A stretch of DNA of 64,000 nt from Prochilodus magdalenae (GCA_024036415.1 JAMWET010001068.1:29409-93408), one strand, 5' to 3'. Positions 1 to 11,282 are shown, counted from the stretch's first letter. The notes: generated by a model not told the origin, from the sequence alone. Made by a program: numbers and translations.

Positions 1-159
1 ACTGACCGTGATGAGCGCCACCTCATTCCAATGTCCCTTACCCACCGTAAGATGACCTCGAGTGACCTACAGAGAGACTGGCGAGCGGTGGCTGGGGTGA
101 AACGCACAGCGAGCATGGTTCTAAAAACAGGCTTCTGGAGGTCATTAGTGATTTTCTAA
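1..159 (+). pseudogene. Tc1-like transposase fragment, second helix-turn-helix, cut by window edge
   Basis: Frame 1 is open from the first base to a TAA at 157-159. The 52 residues fit the second helix-turn-helix of fish Tc1/mariner transposases: an acidic/basic start (TDRDERHL), then NR-like HRKMTSSDLQRDW, then AVAGV, and a short segment where family members have TVRRRL. In intact elements this paired-like domain binds the terminal inverted repeats. The catalytic DDE domain is absent: the frame stops and the following DNA has no transposase similarity that I can see. The 5' part lies outside the window. Family assignment is by remembered pattern, not by search. Confidence 0.5.
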
Positions 160-658
160 ATACACAGATCTAATACAATATCTGATCTGGAGTTTGGGAG
201 ACATGCTTCCAGTAGTGTAGAGAATCAAACAGAACTGAGGGATTCTGGTCCAACACAAACCCAGACCCAAACCCATACCAGCTTCCAAATGCTAGGTCTG
301 GTGTTGATTAGCATATGAGCTCCTATAACTGCTAACCAGTACATCAGCTCTCAAAGCACAACCCATGCATATGTTCTCTGTAACTGGACCAAGAAAGAAA
401 GGCCTCGTAAGAGCTGGCTAAGCAAGTCAGTAGAAAGCTAGCTGGCTAACATGCTAACTGGCTAACTTTCCAGACATTTACTGTGCACAAAGTAAAGAAA
501 GGACAAACATGTTGCTTCATCTTTTGAGCCTAAAATGTCTTTATATGGACTAGAGCCGACATCAGAATACAACGGAATGCTAGCGCTAACCCTGCTAGCT
601 TGATGCTAACATGCCTCATCTGAGGAGAATTACTCTCCATTGCTGTGTGTTACAGCTT
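160..658. other. Intergenic, no gene seen
   Basis: No ORF with recognisable content. From about 415 to 615 the DNA is rich in short GCTAAC/GCTAGC words, a low-complexity style repeated elsewhere in this window (for example 29327-30140 and 36090-36310). Confidence 0.5.
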
Positions 659-659
659 T

Positions 660-711
<52 letters not shown>
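659..711. repeat. (GATA)n microsatellite
   Basis: About 13 uninterrupted GATA units, followed directly by the reverse complement of a retrotransposon 3' tail (712-745). Confidence 0.95.
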
Positions 712-748
712 CTTTATTGATCCCAGAGGGGAATTCAAGGAATTTTGA
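712..748 (-). mobile_element. Non-LTR retrotransposon 3' tail
   Basis: Reads on the minus strand as GAATTCCCCTCTGGGATCAA followed by TAAAGT and then TATC repeats. The same tail in plus orientation stands at 44450-44480, again followed by ATCT repeats. Such tails terminate fish RTE-like LINEs; the exact family is not certain. Confidence 0.5.
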
Positions 749-2345
749 TTTGTGAGCTTATACCTGTACTTCAGAATGTGAACTAAATCAAAAAATGTAA
801 ACATTACATAAAGTAAAATATTAGCATAGACATAAAATATTAGCTTTTGCCATCTATAAATGGGATCCTCCAACAGGTTCAGGTTTCTGTGGACAAATGT
901 TAATACAGAAAAAAAAAGATTTTTATTTATTTTCAATCATTGTATATAAATTATTAAATAAAAACTAATAATTGAACCCAAACCAGCTAACCAGGTAGCC
1001 CCAAATGGAGGCTAGATATTTAGCTATAGCTTCAGCAGGTAGTAGCCTTCACCAGTACTGCTGCTAGTGCCACCGTGCCAGCCATTAGGCCTGCAGCAGA
1101 CGTTTTATTACGGGTCATAGCTTTTCCTCCATATTAAATGACCGTCATTAATGATGCAGGCTAATAATCGTTAGCAGTGTGGCTAATCAAACGCTACATC
1201 CAAGTATTGAATCGAAACGTCTGGCCCTTTCTCTCTGCCTGTCAAATGAGGACGAGGTAGAGGCTGTGTGCCCGTGCGGACCACTGGGCTAGAAAGTAGA
1301 TGCTCAGTCTTCTGAACACGTGGAGAGTGGCGGAAGGACATCTTCATCCTCCTGTTTTGTTTGTCTTGTCGTTTTCAGAGTCCCATCACCTACGCCGAGG
1401 TCACATGACAGTGAAGAAGCATAGAGCGTCTCCAATCCTGCGGGAAACCTTGCTGCTCTCCTCAGTGACAAATGACTTTGGGTGCAAAATTCATTTGATG
1501 GACTTCTTTCTTTTTTCCCATGAGACGTTTTCCCTTTGCCGTCCTCTGAACTCCTGCACCTTTAGTGTAGACACTGTTTCCCTTCCCGTCCTGTCCTTTT
1601 TGCCAAGTGTAGTGCACATTCCTATTTTTCTAAGAATGATCATCAGCAGTTTGTCTCTGCGTCCTTTCAATATGCAGGGTCAGGGACTAGCGTAGTGCAG
1701 TGTTAGCTCTCTGACCTATACGATGATGTATTGGCCATAAGGTGGAAGTAGGCTTTGAATTGGATTTTGATTTCCTGGTCCATGTTTAATGGTGCAGAAG
1801 TTACATCCTGGCACCTGGCATGTTAAGGTAAGAGTGTTAGGTGACTAAACGAAAGCCTGGGTTTCTCTGTTGTTGTCTTTATACCGTATCATTGTGTGAA
1901 GGATACGTAGCTCATTATAACCCGGTTTGTTTGTGGTCTGTTGTCCTTTGGTCGCCTCTGGTGTATCATGAGCTGCTCTTTTATCATCACTATAGATGTA
2001 CCATGGTGAGTGTGGTGGATATACTCCACAGTGCAATAAGCGAGTGGGTATTGTCGAGCTAGCTGATGGGACAGAAAGCCGAAGTCTGAAACTGACATTG
2101 ATTTCAGTGTCATCGTTTCAGACAGCAGCTCGAGCAGAGCTGACGTGTTTAATTGCGGCTGGAGATTGATTAAGGAGCCCACAACAGATTAGACATGCTC
2201 TGACTTTGCACAGTCTAGACCATGTCAGTATGTGTTCATGTCCTTTAGGTGTAGATATGGTCTCCAGTGGACCGGAAGAGGTCCGTTTAGCCTCGCTCGA
2301 CAATCGGCAGCCCATGTGATACCAGTTGGAAGTCAGTTGGTACAA
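749..2345. other. Long spacer without recognisable gene
   Basis: AT-rich to about 990, then mixed composition. Short ORFs (for example 1300-1695 plus, 131 codons) have no recognisable domain. A two-step hairpin lies at 2084-2123: 9-bp arms GTCTGAAAC/GTTTCAGAC enclose 5-bp arms TGACA/TGTCA. Confidence 0.5.
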
Positions 2346-2349
2346 TATG

Positions 2350-2600
2350 GAAAATGCAAAATGACTTTTCTTCATTCCAGACAGTATGCACCCAGGACAT
2401 GTCCTCTTGGGTCTGGGCAACATCATTTCATTTGTTAATATGCGTTCATTTCTGCATTTCAGGCCTGCAGCACATTCCAAAAAAAGTTTGGCTGGGAAAG
2501 CATTTACAACATGGTAACGTTCCTTCTCACAACACACAACGATGTTTTGGCACCGAGGATACCGAGCGATGAATTGTCTCAGGTAGGGAGGTACCGAAAT
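2350..2600 (-). pseudogene. IS630/Tc1-type transposon, terminal part, copy 1a
   Basis: Minus-strand relic of the 3' end of a fish Tc1/mariner-superfamily element (the group RepeatMasker calls TcMar-ISRm11, by memory). The segment holds the end of the transposase gene, degenerate and with stops, and then the 3' UTR with GGCCTGAAATGC and a CATT/AAC-rich end. The same 3' region is present at 4960-5148 in copy 2. The middle of the element continues at 3366 after an L1 fragment, so this copy seems to have been split. Degenerate, not functional. Confidence 0.6.
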
Positions 2601-2654
2601 CAAAATTTTTGGCCAAAGCTGAAACTGAAAAATCAGAAGCATTTGGCTGGAGAT

Positions 2655-3365
2655 TTTTTTTTTTTGATCAAATATTTATTGTCATTTAAAGGGACAGAAA
2701 GAGAAAACAGTCAATCAATATTATACCCTACAACCCTGTCCCCACAATCCCACCCCACAACCCCTCCCTCCCATACCCCTCCCCATGGCACCCCACCCCA
2801 CCTTCAGATGGCCAGATTAACCTGAAAGAAAGTGAATACAATACAGTCGTAGAATAACTGAAGGTAAATAGATGCAATAACAATATTAATAATGATGATA
2901 ATAATAGACAGTGAGCGGAGCTCGGATCAGAGTTCAGAGTAGTTCGGTAAACTTATCAACCGCATCTTCCCAGGCCTTTAATGTGCTTCCTTTAGCACCA
3001 TGGATACGAGCAGTCGACAATTCCAAGTTAATGGCGTCCACACATGACAGCATCTATTATCTTCAATTTAAAGAATGAGGAGGTTGCCAGCGTAGAACTA
3101 GTATTTTTTGGCAGCAGTCAGTCCAGCCATCCAAATTCTTTTTCCTGTACAGTTCAGGTTGCAAGAGGAATCGTCATTCAAAAGATAAAGCTGAACTGAT
3201 AAGGGAATTGGTTTCTGTAAGATGACTGATAGAGTTGTAGAAACTTTACACCAAAAACTGTATACTTTGGGGCATTCCCAGAACATGTGTAGAAACGTGC
3301 CATATTTGTTCTCAGAGCACAGTGCACATAAAGGAGAGGGTATACGATGCATGTGGTAACGTCTA
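2655..3365 (-). mobile_element. L1-type LINE, 5'-truncated 3' end with poly(A)
   Basis: Minus strand. The ORF (3098-3409, which runs slightly into flanking transposon) reads CALCSENKYGTFLHMFWECP, then WCKV, LQKPIPLSVQLYLLND: the C-terminal zinc-knuckle-like block of L1 ORF2. In the family it follows the reverse transcriptase and is needed for retrotransposition. Downstream on the minus strand is a 3' UTR with CAATAAATA and then an A-tract, seen as T12 at 2656-2667 on the plus strand. 5' truncation plus a poly(A) tail is the normal product of target-primed reverse transcription. The copy is dead: no endonuclease or RT domain remains. Confidence 0.75.
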
Positions 3366-3665
3366 CACCCTGTCAAAAAGATCTGGAACACTGATCCGTC
3401 TGAGCACAATACACGTTTCCACTCTGTGAAGGTTCATTCCGGATGCCTCTGAGCCCAGAGAAGTTGACGGCGCTTCTGGACTTATGGTTAATGTTAGACT
3501 ACTGTTCTACACTGTGGCATTTGTGAATGTAACTCTTGGGTTGGACTGCTTGATAAAGCTTTGTCCAAGCAATCCCTTGCCATCACCTATTGCAGAATGA
3601 TGGTTCTTGATGAAGTGCTATCTGAGGGATCAGAGATTATTGACTGGAGAATTGTAATTTTTCAA
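3366..3665 (-). pseudogene. IS630/Tc1-type transposon, middle to N-terminal part, copy 1b
   Basis: About 240 bp match 4609-4852 closely (both begin at CCCTGTCAAAAAGATCTGG and share GAGCCCAGAGAAGTTGACGG). On the minus strand this is the segment ahead of the first catalytic Asp, the Arg-rich RRRQLLWAQ-type block. It extends further than copy 2 into the helix-turn-helix region (to about 3660, CTGAGGGATCAGAG). Together with 2350-2600 it forms one interrupted element. Frame broken. Confidence 0.65.
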
Positions 3666-4257
3666 ATTTAATTCAATTTTTCCACTTGCTCACTGTTGCG
3701 TAAATTGTATAGGCTAAACCTAGCAAAGATACAGCACTGTTGAACCAAAGGAAGCCCACATATTTAGAACAAGCATTTGGCCCAACTGTCCTAACACAGA
3801 TCTGGTCCATTTCTGGCACCGGTACAGCAGAGTTGCTTCATTTTGGCTGAAGCATGGCCTTAATCTGGCCCGTATGCGGCCCACATCTTGCTATCGGGAG
3901 CGGTCCACCCAAGTGGCATCCACGCAACCCATCTGGTACGTTGGCCAAATGAAAGTAGGGAATGTGGGCCGGATTTGGGCCAGAACAGTTTTGCGGTTTG
4001 GGATGCATTTCTGCCTTGGCTTTTAAAGGAAAAACACTGAGCATCTTAACGTCCCAGTGGATGCAGCAACAAAGCCCAACACAGCTCTGTCTTACTCTCT
4101 CTGAGCTAGATTTGGCTCGAGTGCTTAAAACAGAATAACACTCTGGTTCTGGGAACTAGAAAACTTAAAGAATCCAATTGAGGGGTCTAAATTATTCTGT
4201 CTCTTCTCTGATTGTTTTTTTTTTTTGGCTGAATAATTTTGGTTGTTTGAACGTTCG
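3666..4257. repeat. Spacer with GGCCCACAT-type dispersed fish repeat (about 3770-4030)
   Basis: Words such as TGGCCCGTATGCGGCCCACA, GGGCCGGATTTGGGCC and TTTGGCCCAACTG recall a common fish dispersed repeat. No coding content. A T12 tract lies at 4216-4227. Confidence 0.35.
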
Positions 4258-5150
4258 GTGCGTCTCAGCTGAAGTTTATCCCTTCCTTCCTGCAAACACG
4301 TCTTGCACCAGGTCGTTGTTGTCAAACTTTTGGTTTCAAGTTTCTTCACATGTTCTCTACCGGGGCCCGTCAGGACTGCAGGCAGGCCACTTCAGTTCCC
4401 GCACCCTCTTCTTCCATAGCCATGCCTTTGTAATGTGTGCAGTATGTGGTTTGGTACTGTCCTGTTGAAAATGCAGAACGTCTCTGGAAAAAACGTCTTC
4501 CTTAAGGAAGCATGTGTGGCTCCTAGTGTTCATCACAGAAGTGTTAATGACTTTTGCTAAGGACAGAGCCTGGCTTTCGGACTTACTGGTAACCATCCAG
4601 ATGGTCCCTGTCAAAAAGATCTGGGACACCAATCTGTCTGACCACAATACACGTTTCCACTGTGTGAAGGTTCATTCCGGATGCCTCTGAGCCCAGAGAA
4701 GTTGACGGCGCTTCTGGACTTAGGGTTAATATGAGGCTACTGTTCTACACGGTGGCGTTTGTGAATGTAACTCTCGGGTTGGACTGCTTGATAAAGCTTT
4801 GTCCAAGTGATCCCTCGCCATCACCTATTGCAGAATGATGGTTCTTGACTGGTTCTCAGACTTTTGTGGATGCTGCATTCACACCAAATCGTAGTTACAG
4901 TCACCTGTTGACATCACCAGTTTTTATTTTCCTCATCACTGGCTGTAATTTGCCTTTGTCCCAGCTTTTTTAGAATGTGTTGCGGGCCTGAAATATAGGA
5001 ATGGATGCATATTAACAAATGAGAAGAAGTCGACCAGACAAAACTTGAAATATCTTGGGTTCATACCGTCTGCCATGTAATACAAATTACATACAAGGTA
5101 AGAAACTCCATTTTGCATAATGTCCCCACTGTTCTGATTTGGGGTTGTTA
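4258..5150 (-). pseudogene. IS630/Tc1-type transposon, internally deleted copy 2
   Basis: The longer copy of the family at 2350-3665. On the minus strand, starting at 5150, it has a terminal CAACCCCAAATCAG, then the 5' region, then transposase. The segment FQQDSTKPHTAHITKAWLWK carries the second catalytic Asp of the DDE triad (QQD). The third acidic block reads PACSPDGPR followed by a stop: one base is missing just after SPD, so the expected PIEN glutamate is out of frame. The helix-turn-helix part is missing, since 4850 jumps straight from the pre-catalytic block to the 5' UTR. The plus-strand left end (element 3' terminus) is missing. Inactive. Confidence 0.7.
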
Positions 5151-5820
5151 GATGTGTTCATAATGCAATATAAATGTATATATGAGGCATTATATAGAAT
5201 ACACAACACATTATAAGATGTAGCATAAGCATGTTTAATGTCTCTGACATAGTTTAAAGACATGCGTAATACTTAATAACGCAAGACTATGCAACTTTAT
5301 AATGTCAGGTTTCATAACACCTTATAACATGTCCCCATAAGACCACTGTAGACCCTAATTCTGTATGCACCATGTAATTCAACATTATATATATATATAC
5401 CGGGCCTTTACAGACTTTAGGTGAAGTGTGAATTTTTAAATGTAATTGAAACCTTAACTTTAATAAATTTTATTTCAGTACATTACAGCTCATAGAACAT
5501 TTATCAGTGGTCTTTACAGGTTCTAAGCCAAGTTCTGCTTTTTTAAGAATAAGACAGACTTGTTTTCAAGCCATAGCTGATCCGGTACAACATTCGTGCT
5601 TATAATGCCCTTATAAACAGATATTATAGCACATTATGAAATCTGACATTATCGATTTGCATAGCTTTGTTTTATAAAGAGTGATGCATGTAATTATAAC
5701 TAGATGTAAGTAATTATATAAGCTTATGCCTGGTATTATGTGGTGTTATTAATGCCATATAACACCTTATGAATGCATTTAGATAGCATTATGAATACAG
5801 GATACATAGCAAGTGTTACC
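5151..5820. mobile_element. AT-rich candidate MITE ending in AAGTGTTACC
   Basis: Dense with TTATAA, CATTATG and AACACCTTATAA words in both orientations, as in fish hAT-like MITEs that begin GGTAACACTT. The right end AAGTGTTACC is at 5811-5820. A matching left end was not found, so the boundary at 5151 is a guess. Confidence 0.35.
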
Positions 5821-5835
5821 CTAAAGTTATTTGCT

Positions 5836-5880
5836 TAATAATAATAATAATAATAATAAAAATAAAAATAACTAAATAAA
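5836..5880. repeat. (AAT)n microsatellite
   Basis: AATAATAATA run, decaying to AAAATAAAAATAACTAAATA. Confidence 0.9.
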
Positions 5881-5920
5881 AGTGGCTACCAAAAAACTTG
5901 AGAACAAAACACGCACTCTA

Positions 5921-6167
5921 TTGCCAAAAGTATTCACTCCCCCATCCAGATCATTGAATTCAGGTGTTCCCATCACTTTGGCCACAGATGTATATACCAA
6001 ACACCTAGGCATTCAGACTGCTCCTACAGACATTAGTGAGAGAATGGGTCGCTCTTAGGAGCTCAGTGAATTCCAGCATGGTTCCGTGATAGGATGCCAC
6101 CTGTGAGTCCAGTCATTAAATTTCATCACTAATAAATATTCCACAGTCAACTGTCTGACCTCAACCT
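5921..6167 (+). mobile_element. Tc1-like transposon 5' end (TIR to first helix-turn-helix)
   Basis: Starts with the fish Tc1 terminus ATTGCCAAAAGTATTC, continues with GGTCGCTCTTAGGAGCTCAG and GTGATAGGATGCCACCTGTG, and ends at ATTCCACAGTCAACTGTC. In translation the last part is the recognition helix (NIPQSTV). The element is truncated before the catalytic domain. No TA duplication can be checked on the right. Confidence 0.65.
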
Positions 6168-6267
6168 AACTAATTAATTTACTAACTAATTAACTAATTT
6201 ACATGCACCCCTGTGGGCCAGTGGATAAGATTACTCTGTAATGGATAACCTGCACCACACTGGACAC

Positions 6268-6400
6268 ATGGGTGTTGGACAGTCTCCCTCGAGGGTGAGT
6301 TATTAGCAGTCAAGTCACTTTTGAGAGCACCATTGAAATGGAGGAAACCCACACCAGCAGGATCTCACAAATACACATATGTTTGTAGTAACAAATCACA
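6268..6400. repeat. Local direct duplication, copy 1
   Basis: Shares GGGTGTT.GACAG and then about 60 identical bases (AGCAGTCAAGTCACTTTTGA onward) with 6536-6667. The offset is 267 bp. Confidence 0.85.
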
Positions 6401-6535
6401 TGCATATGACGTTTTGAACTCAGATGACCACATAACACATCCCTTTACATATGGTAGCTAAAGATTAACAAAACAGTTAGCCGTGTTAGCCTAGGTAGCT
6501 AAAATAGGCCATTTTCTAACAGCTGTGCATCAAAT

Positions 6536-6667
6536 GTGGGTGTTTGACAGGTTGAACAAGGGGGAGCTTTTAGCAGTCAAGTCACTTTTGAGAGCACCAT
6601 TGAAATGGAGGAAACCCACACCAGCAGGATCCCATGAATGCAAGTATGCTTGTAGTTACAGATTTTG
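6536..6667. repeat. Local direct duplication, copy 2
   Basis: Second copy of 6268-6400. The two diverge after CACACCAGCAGGAT. A 67-codon plus ORF (6525-6728) lies across it but has no recognisable domain and I do not call it. Confidence 0.85.
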
Positions 6668-6937
6668 TGCATGTGATTGTAAATATGCAGCTAGGTCTAG
6701 ACCGACAGCGAACAGGCTGCTCCACTAATAATCAGAAAGAATCACAGTGATGCTACAAAGAACCTAGGAAAGGAAATGGACCTTGAGGGTCAATTATAAA
6801 CTTTCCAATATGCCAAATGTTAATCTCGCAACTCAATTAATTGATTAATCATCAAAAAAAAATATATATATATAAACTAGAAAAGCGCATTTCCTGAAGG
6901 GAACACGGGATGATTGCACCACTTGCTAGGTGAGGAA

Positions 6938-7256
6938 TGAGGGATGAATAAATGAGTGCGCCTCAGAATGGCTGTGGATTAGTGTTTGGGGACCTGCCCT
7001 TAGTGACATACGTTAAAAATTTGGTGGCTCTCAGACAAACGGTAACATTGGTTATTAGTTTGGGCCGAAAATGACTGGGACTCTATGGGAGTAACGAGGG
7101 ATGAATAAACTGACACATAGAGGAGTGCGGGTCAGTATGGCTGTGGATTAGTGTTTGGGGACCTGGTGACCATGTAAAAAGTTTGGTGGCTCTCAGGCGA
7201 AGGGAACAGCTAGCTTTAGTTGGGTCCAAAAATGAATGGGACCCTATGGGAGAAAG
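6938..7256. repeat. Two-copy tandem duplication, about 160 bp each
   Basis: GGCTGTGGATTAGTGTTTGG occurs at 6969 and 7138. Each copy ends in TGGGACYCTATGGGAG. Copy 2 has extra sequence near its start (GACACATAGAG). The spacing points to an old segmental duplication. Confidence 0.85.
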
Positions 7257-7644
7257 AAGGGATGCGAAAAGAAAGAAACGGACGAGAGCAGTTCCATCCA
7301 ACACTGAATTCCTGTTTGTGCTAGCGTATTCGAAATTGTGTCTCCAGCGGAAGTAGGCTAGATAAGGACGCATTTTTCGATCCTATTCATTCTTTATGGG
7401 AAAATATTCCGGGAAAATTCCTTCCTACACGGAATCTGTGCATCCGATCTGCACACCTCAAACGCTCATACCTTGCAATCTGGAGTTGGAACAGAGTCGA
7501 TATTTGGAAAACTGTGGGACGAGTTAGACGGCAAAGAAATGCAGGAAAAGAAGAAGAAGAAGAAAAGGAAGAAGTTAAATCAGATAACAGTGAAGTCACT
7601 TTGCATTGCGGAACCATAAAAATAAAAATCTTCTATAATCAGTA
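7257..7644. other. Spacer, no gene seen; AAG-rich at 7540-7576
   Basis: Contains a purine run GAAGAAGAAGAAGAAAAGG. No ORF of interest. Confidence 0.5.
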
Positions 7645-7710
7645 TACAGCCATACGGTGGTGCTTAAAAGTTTGTGATCCCTTTAGAATCTCCTGTATGT
7701 CTGCTTAAGC
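7645..7710 (+). mobile_element. Tc1-like terminal fragment
   Basis: GGTGGTGCTTAAAAGTTTGT followed by GATCCCTTTAGAATCTCCTG resembles the subterminal sequence of a fish Tc1 family (GTGCTTGAAAGTTTGTGAAC in the form I remember). Only the end is present. Confidence 0.45.
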
Positions 7711-8376
7711 CTCTGATTGGACCTAAAAGTGGGTATCTGTGCCCAGGTCACCAATAACTGACCAGTCATATGTTCTGCAATCCATGTGCCAAAGCCCAAC
7801 GAGACTGAACGAGATGAGAGTCTATTAGGAGGCAGATGTTCAAACAGTGCAGGTCTGGCATGTGGCTGGAACGCACCTTCCCAGTCCTGGAGTACCCACA
7901 CTTGTTTAGCGTGTACCTGACTACAGGTGGCATGTTCAAATGGACTGATCCAAAGACAGTGTTTGATTGGTGTGCATCAAGGAAGGTAAGGTATGGAAGT
8001 GGCCTGAAGCCCTTTTGGGATGGGATTGGTTTTCCGTGGGGTTATGTAATTAGTACCAGCGTTCCTCAGTGATTTTAGTCCTGTCCCAATGTGCCATGCC
8101 ATGGGCCATGCCATGGGCGTACCATGCATCAGATTCCGCCGGATTTTATCTCCTGTAAAAAGAGCCATGTAAATACCCTAAGGTTATTCTGGCCCTGTGT
8201 GAATCAACATTCGGGTAAATATTCCGTCTTATCCTATGGAAACGAGTTTTCCATGTTTTCCACTCGCGGTGGCACTCGGCTTGGTCCTGCATGGTACAGG
8301 TACCTCGGGTCCTTTAAGTCTGAGGTGAACCTCAGGTAGTGTAGCACGTACAGCACGCAAAAGACTCCAGAAGACG
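7711..8376. other. Spacer without recognised gene
   Basis: A 78-codon plus ORF (7836-8072) is open and followed by AAGGTAAGG, but its peptide has no domain I know. It is left uncalled. At 8093-8118 CCATGCCATGGGCCATGCCA forms a short direct/inverted repeat. Confidence 0.4.
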
Positions 8377-9220
8377 AGCCATAGACCTAGCGTAGCCTAT
8401 AGCCATAGACCTAGCATAGCCTATAGCCATAGACCTAGCGTAGCCTATAGCCATAGACCAAGCGTAGCCTATAGCCATAGACCTAGCGTAGCCTATAGTC
8501 ATAGACCTAGCATTGCCTATAGCCATAGACCTAGCTAAGCCTATAGCCATAGACCAAGCGTAGCCTATAGCCATAGACCTAGCATAGCCTATAGTCATAG
8601 ACCTAGTGTAACCTATAGCCATAGACCAAACGTAGCCTATAGCCATAGACCTAGTGTAGCCTATAGCCTTAGACCTACCATAGCCTATAGCCATAGACCT
8701 AGCGTAGCCTATAGCCATAGACCAAGCATAGCCTATAGCCATAGACCTAGTGTAGCCTATAGCCATAGACCTAGCGTAGCCTATAGCCATAGACCTACCG
8801 TAGCCTATAGCCATAGACCAAGCATAGCCTATAGCCATAGACCAAACTTGGCTATAGCCATAGACCTAGTGTAGCCTATAGACATAGACCTAGTGTAGCC
8901 TATAGCCATAGACCTACCGTAGCCTATAGCCATGGACCTACCGTAGCCTATAGCCATAGACCTAGTGTAGCCTATAGCCATAGACCAAGCGTAGCCTATA
9001 GCCATAGACCTAGTGTAGCCTATAGCCATAGACCTACCGTAGCCTATAGCCATAGACCTACCGTAGCCTATAGCCATAGACCTAGCATAGCCTATAGCCA
9101 TAGACCTAGCATAGCCTATAGCCATAGACCAAGCGTAGCCTATAGCCATAGACCTAGCGTAGCCTATAGTCATAGACCTAGTGTAGCCTATAGCCATAGA
9201 CCTAGCGTAGCCTATAGCCT
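8377..9220. repeat. 24-bp minisatellite, about 35 units
   Basis: Unit AGCCATAGACCTAGCGTAGC plus CTAT. Variants differ mainly at CTAGCG/CTAGTG/CTACCG/CAAGCG. Because 24 is a multiple of three, the minus strand stays open as repeats of the octapeptide MAIGYARS (8332-8838 and 8829-9257, two frames offset by one short unit near 8845). This openness follows from the unit length and is not evidence of a gene. No spacers, so not CRISPR. Confidence 0.97.
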
Positions 9221-10031
9221 TCAGACATCTTATGAACATGTATCTGCTAATTTTCACCCTGAAACTTCATTATTAAGATAAGTGAGTTTTAAGATGGTCA
9301 CATGATTCTGTTGGCTGGATAGTCTTGGGTGGTGAACTGGTTTGGAGTAGTTACTCCTGTCTCAGTCAATTATGCCTAGTTTTAATATCCACCTCCCCAT
9401 GTAGACCTAATCCCATCCGAGTAGGGCTCAAGACTGCTAGCCTAGGAGATCAGGAAGTAAACACATGGTCTGGTTAATCTGACCTACACTGTGAAACTTT
9501 CATGCAACTAGTTGCATGCCTTTGTGAGTTGCAACATGATTTTTGTGCAACTTGACAAGAAGCCCTATTGGCTTCATCACGTGACGTGTTGTCACCGAGG
9601 GATTTCTAGGACTCCTTACATGATGCAACTCAGTTGCACTTCAGTTTCATGTAGGCTATTGGCATCTAAATTAGCATCTAGGTTTCACCGTGCCAAGCCT
9701 GCCTTGGTCAGCCCAAGCTCAGCCCGATTAAAGCATGGAGTCTGTAGGAGGTCTTTCTGATTAACCAATCTCGCAACCCCACGCGTGAAGCAGGGAATGG
9801 ATAGCTTCCACATGCACAGTGGAAACCCCATAACGCGAACCCCACACCACAGGTTCCAGAAGGACCAGAGTTGGGTTCTCTGAACTGCTAAAGCCTAAAT
9901 CCTGTCATTCTATGGCCTTCTGGAAAGAGGCTATCACTATTGATGTAACAGGGTCACTCTCCACTGAGAACGTGTCATACATATTTGTGCATTTGTGTTT
10001 ACGTCGTCATACGTATCACGGAACTGATGAA
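9221..10031. other. Spacer; 18-bp perfect palindrome at 9501-9518
   Basis: No gene seen. CATGCAACT/AGTTGCATG is a perfect inverted repeat with no loop. Confidence 0.5.
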
Positions 10032-10284
10032 CATCGTCGCTGCCCAATGAAAAACAAGTATCTTAATTTTTTGTCAATTTTTACTTCTGTGCGTCATTCG
10101 AACACAGCAGCTGCTGTTTACACTGTGTGCCAATTTCATGATAAATGGTCCAACAGAAATGGCCCAAAACCACTTGGGAAAAATTCTGGTTCCATTGACT
10201 TCCATTGAAGTTAAATCAGGTTTTTGACCTCTCCTGTGAACTTCCCATTTTGGAGATTCTTGTTTGTCTTCGGGCAGCGACGGT
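10032..10284. mobile_element. Short MITE with about 28-bp terminal inverted repeats
   Basis: Left end CATCGTCGCTGCCC at 10032; right end GGGCAGCGACGG, to 10283, is its inverse. The homology continues inward (AAACAAGTATCTT against AGATTCTTGTTT). The inside is noncoding. A related copy is at 11060-11282. The family is a common fish repeat by memory; its transposase superfamily is unknown to me. Confidence 0.65.
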
Positions 10285-11059
10285 ATTCCCTGTTATCATG
10301 TTCGTGTTTTACAGGGTCTCTGTTAAAACCCTCACGGGCCAGCAATGAGATTGAATTTATCTGTGCTGATGAATCTGATGAATAAATGGTATTTTGTTTC
10401 ATTTCACTGTGCAGATAATTTCTGGGTTTAATCCGGATTACTTCATGTTTTCCTTCACTGCTTATCCGTCTCCTCGGAAGTCTGGATTTTAGGGATGCTT
10501 TTATTCATTTATCCAGCTGAAAGTTGAACAAACACTGAGACATAGACTATTGGTATTGCTAACTTGAGGCAACAATGGCAGAGAGAATATTGAGGAGTTG
10601 CTTTAGCTACAGAGATCAAAGCCTAGAGTCAAAGCTTCACTTGAACTCTTGAACTTCATGACCCAAAACGTCTGGACAATAACAGAACAGTTACCAGGTT
10701 CTGAGCGTATTTTAACTCCTTGGGCCTAAAATGTTGAGAAAACGTTACCGGTCCCCAGAAACTCTTTTTGTGTGGTCAAGTCGATGATGTTCTGACCACA
10801 CAAGAAGAACATCTACGCTATAACATCTATGCTATACTCAGTGCTGAGTAGACTTCTACAAGTATCTTCTGGAACTGTGAGACCTCTCCAGAAGTTTATA
10901 GAACTGTCCGGAATGCTCTAGAACCTTGGAGAACTGTTTAGAACTGTCTGGGACTATAGTGAACATAGCAGTATAAATCCAGGTGTGTTAAACAGGCAGG
11001 TCAGTTGATGCTCCAGCTGAGCGAGTGGATAGTGGATACAAAGCTACAGGTAATTTAGA
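10285..11059. other. Spacer, no gene seen
   Basis: 10860-10980 has degenerate repeats of AGAACTGT/TCTAGAAC words. No coding content recognised. Confidence 0.45.
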
Positions 11060-11282
11060 TCTCTATTTTTGATGATTTTTACTTTTATGCATCATTTGAT
11101 TACATGAGCTGTCGTTTACACTCTATGTAAATTTTATGATGAATGGACCAACAGAAATTGCCCAAATATCAATTGGAGAAAGTTTGGTTCCATAGACTTA
11201 CATTAGAATTAAATTGGGTTTTGGCCTCTCCTGTAAAGTTGTTATCTTGAAGATACTTGTTTTTCTTTGGACAGCGACGATA
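11060..11282. mobile_element. MITE copy 2, left end missing
   Basis: Same orientation as 10032-10284. It shares TTTACACTCTATG, GGACCAACAGAAATTGCCCA and GGCCTCTCCTGTAAAGTT, and ends in GACAGCGACG. The left inverted repeat is not recognisable. Confidence 0.6.

Noticed and set aside
1300..1695. 131-codon plus ORF
   Set aside because: No domain, no repeat or context support; composition like surrounding spacer.
7836..8072. 78-codon plus ORF followed by a donor-like AAGGTAAGG
   Set aside because: No recognised similarity and no acceptor or partner exon seen; chance is likely.
8332..9257. Two minus ORFs of 168 and 142 codons
   Set aside because: They are readings of a 24-bp tandem repeat whose length is a multiple of three; no non-repeat coding sequence attaches.
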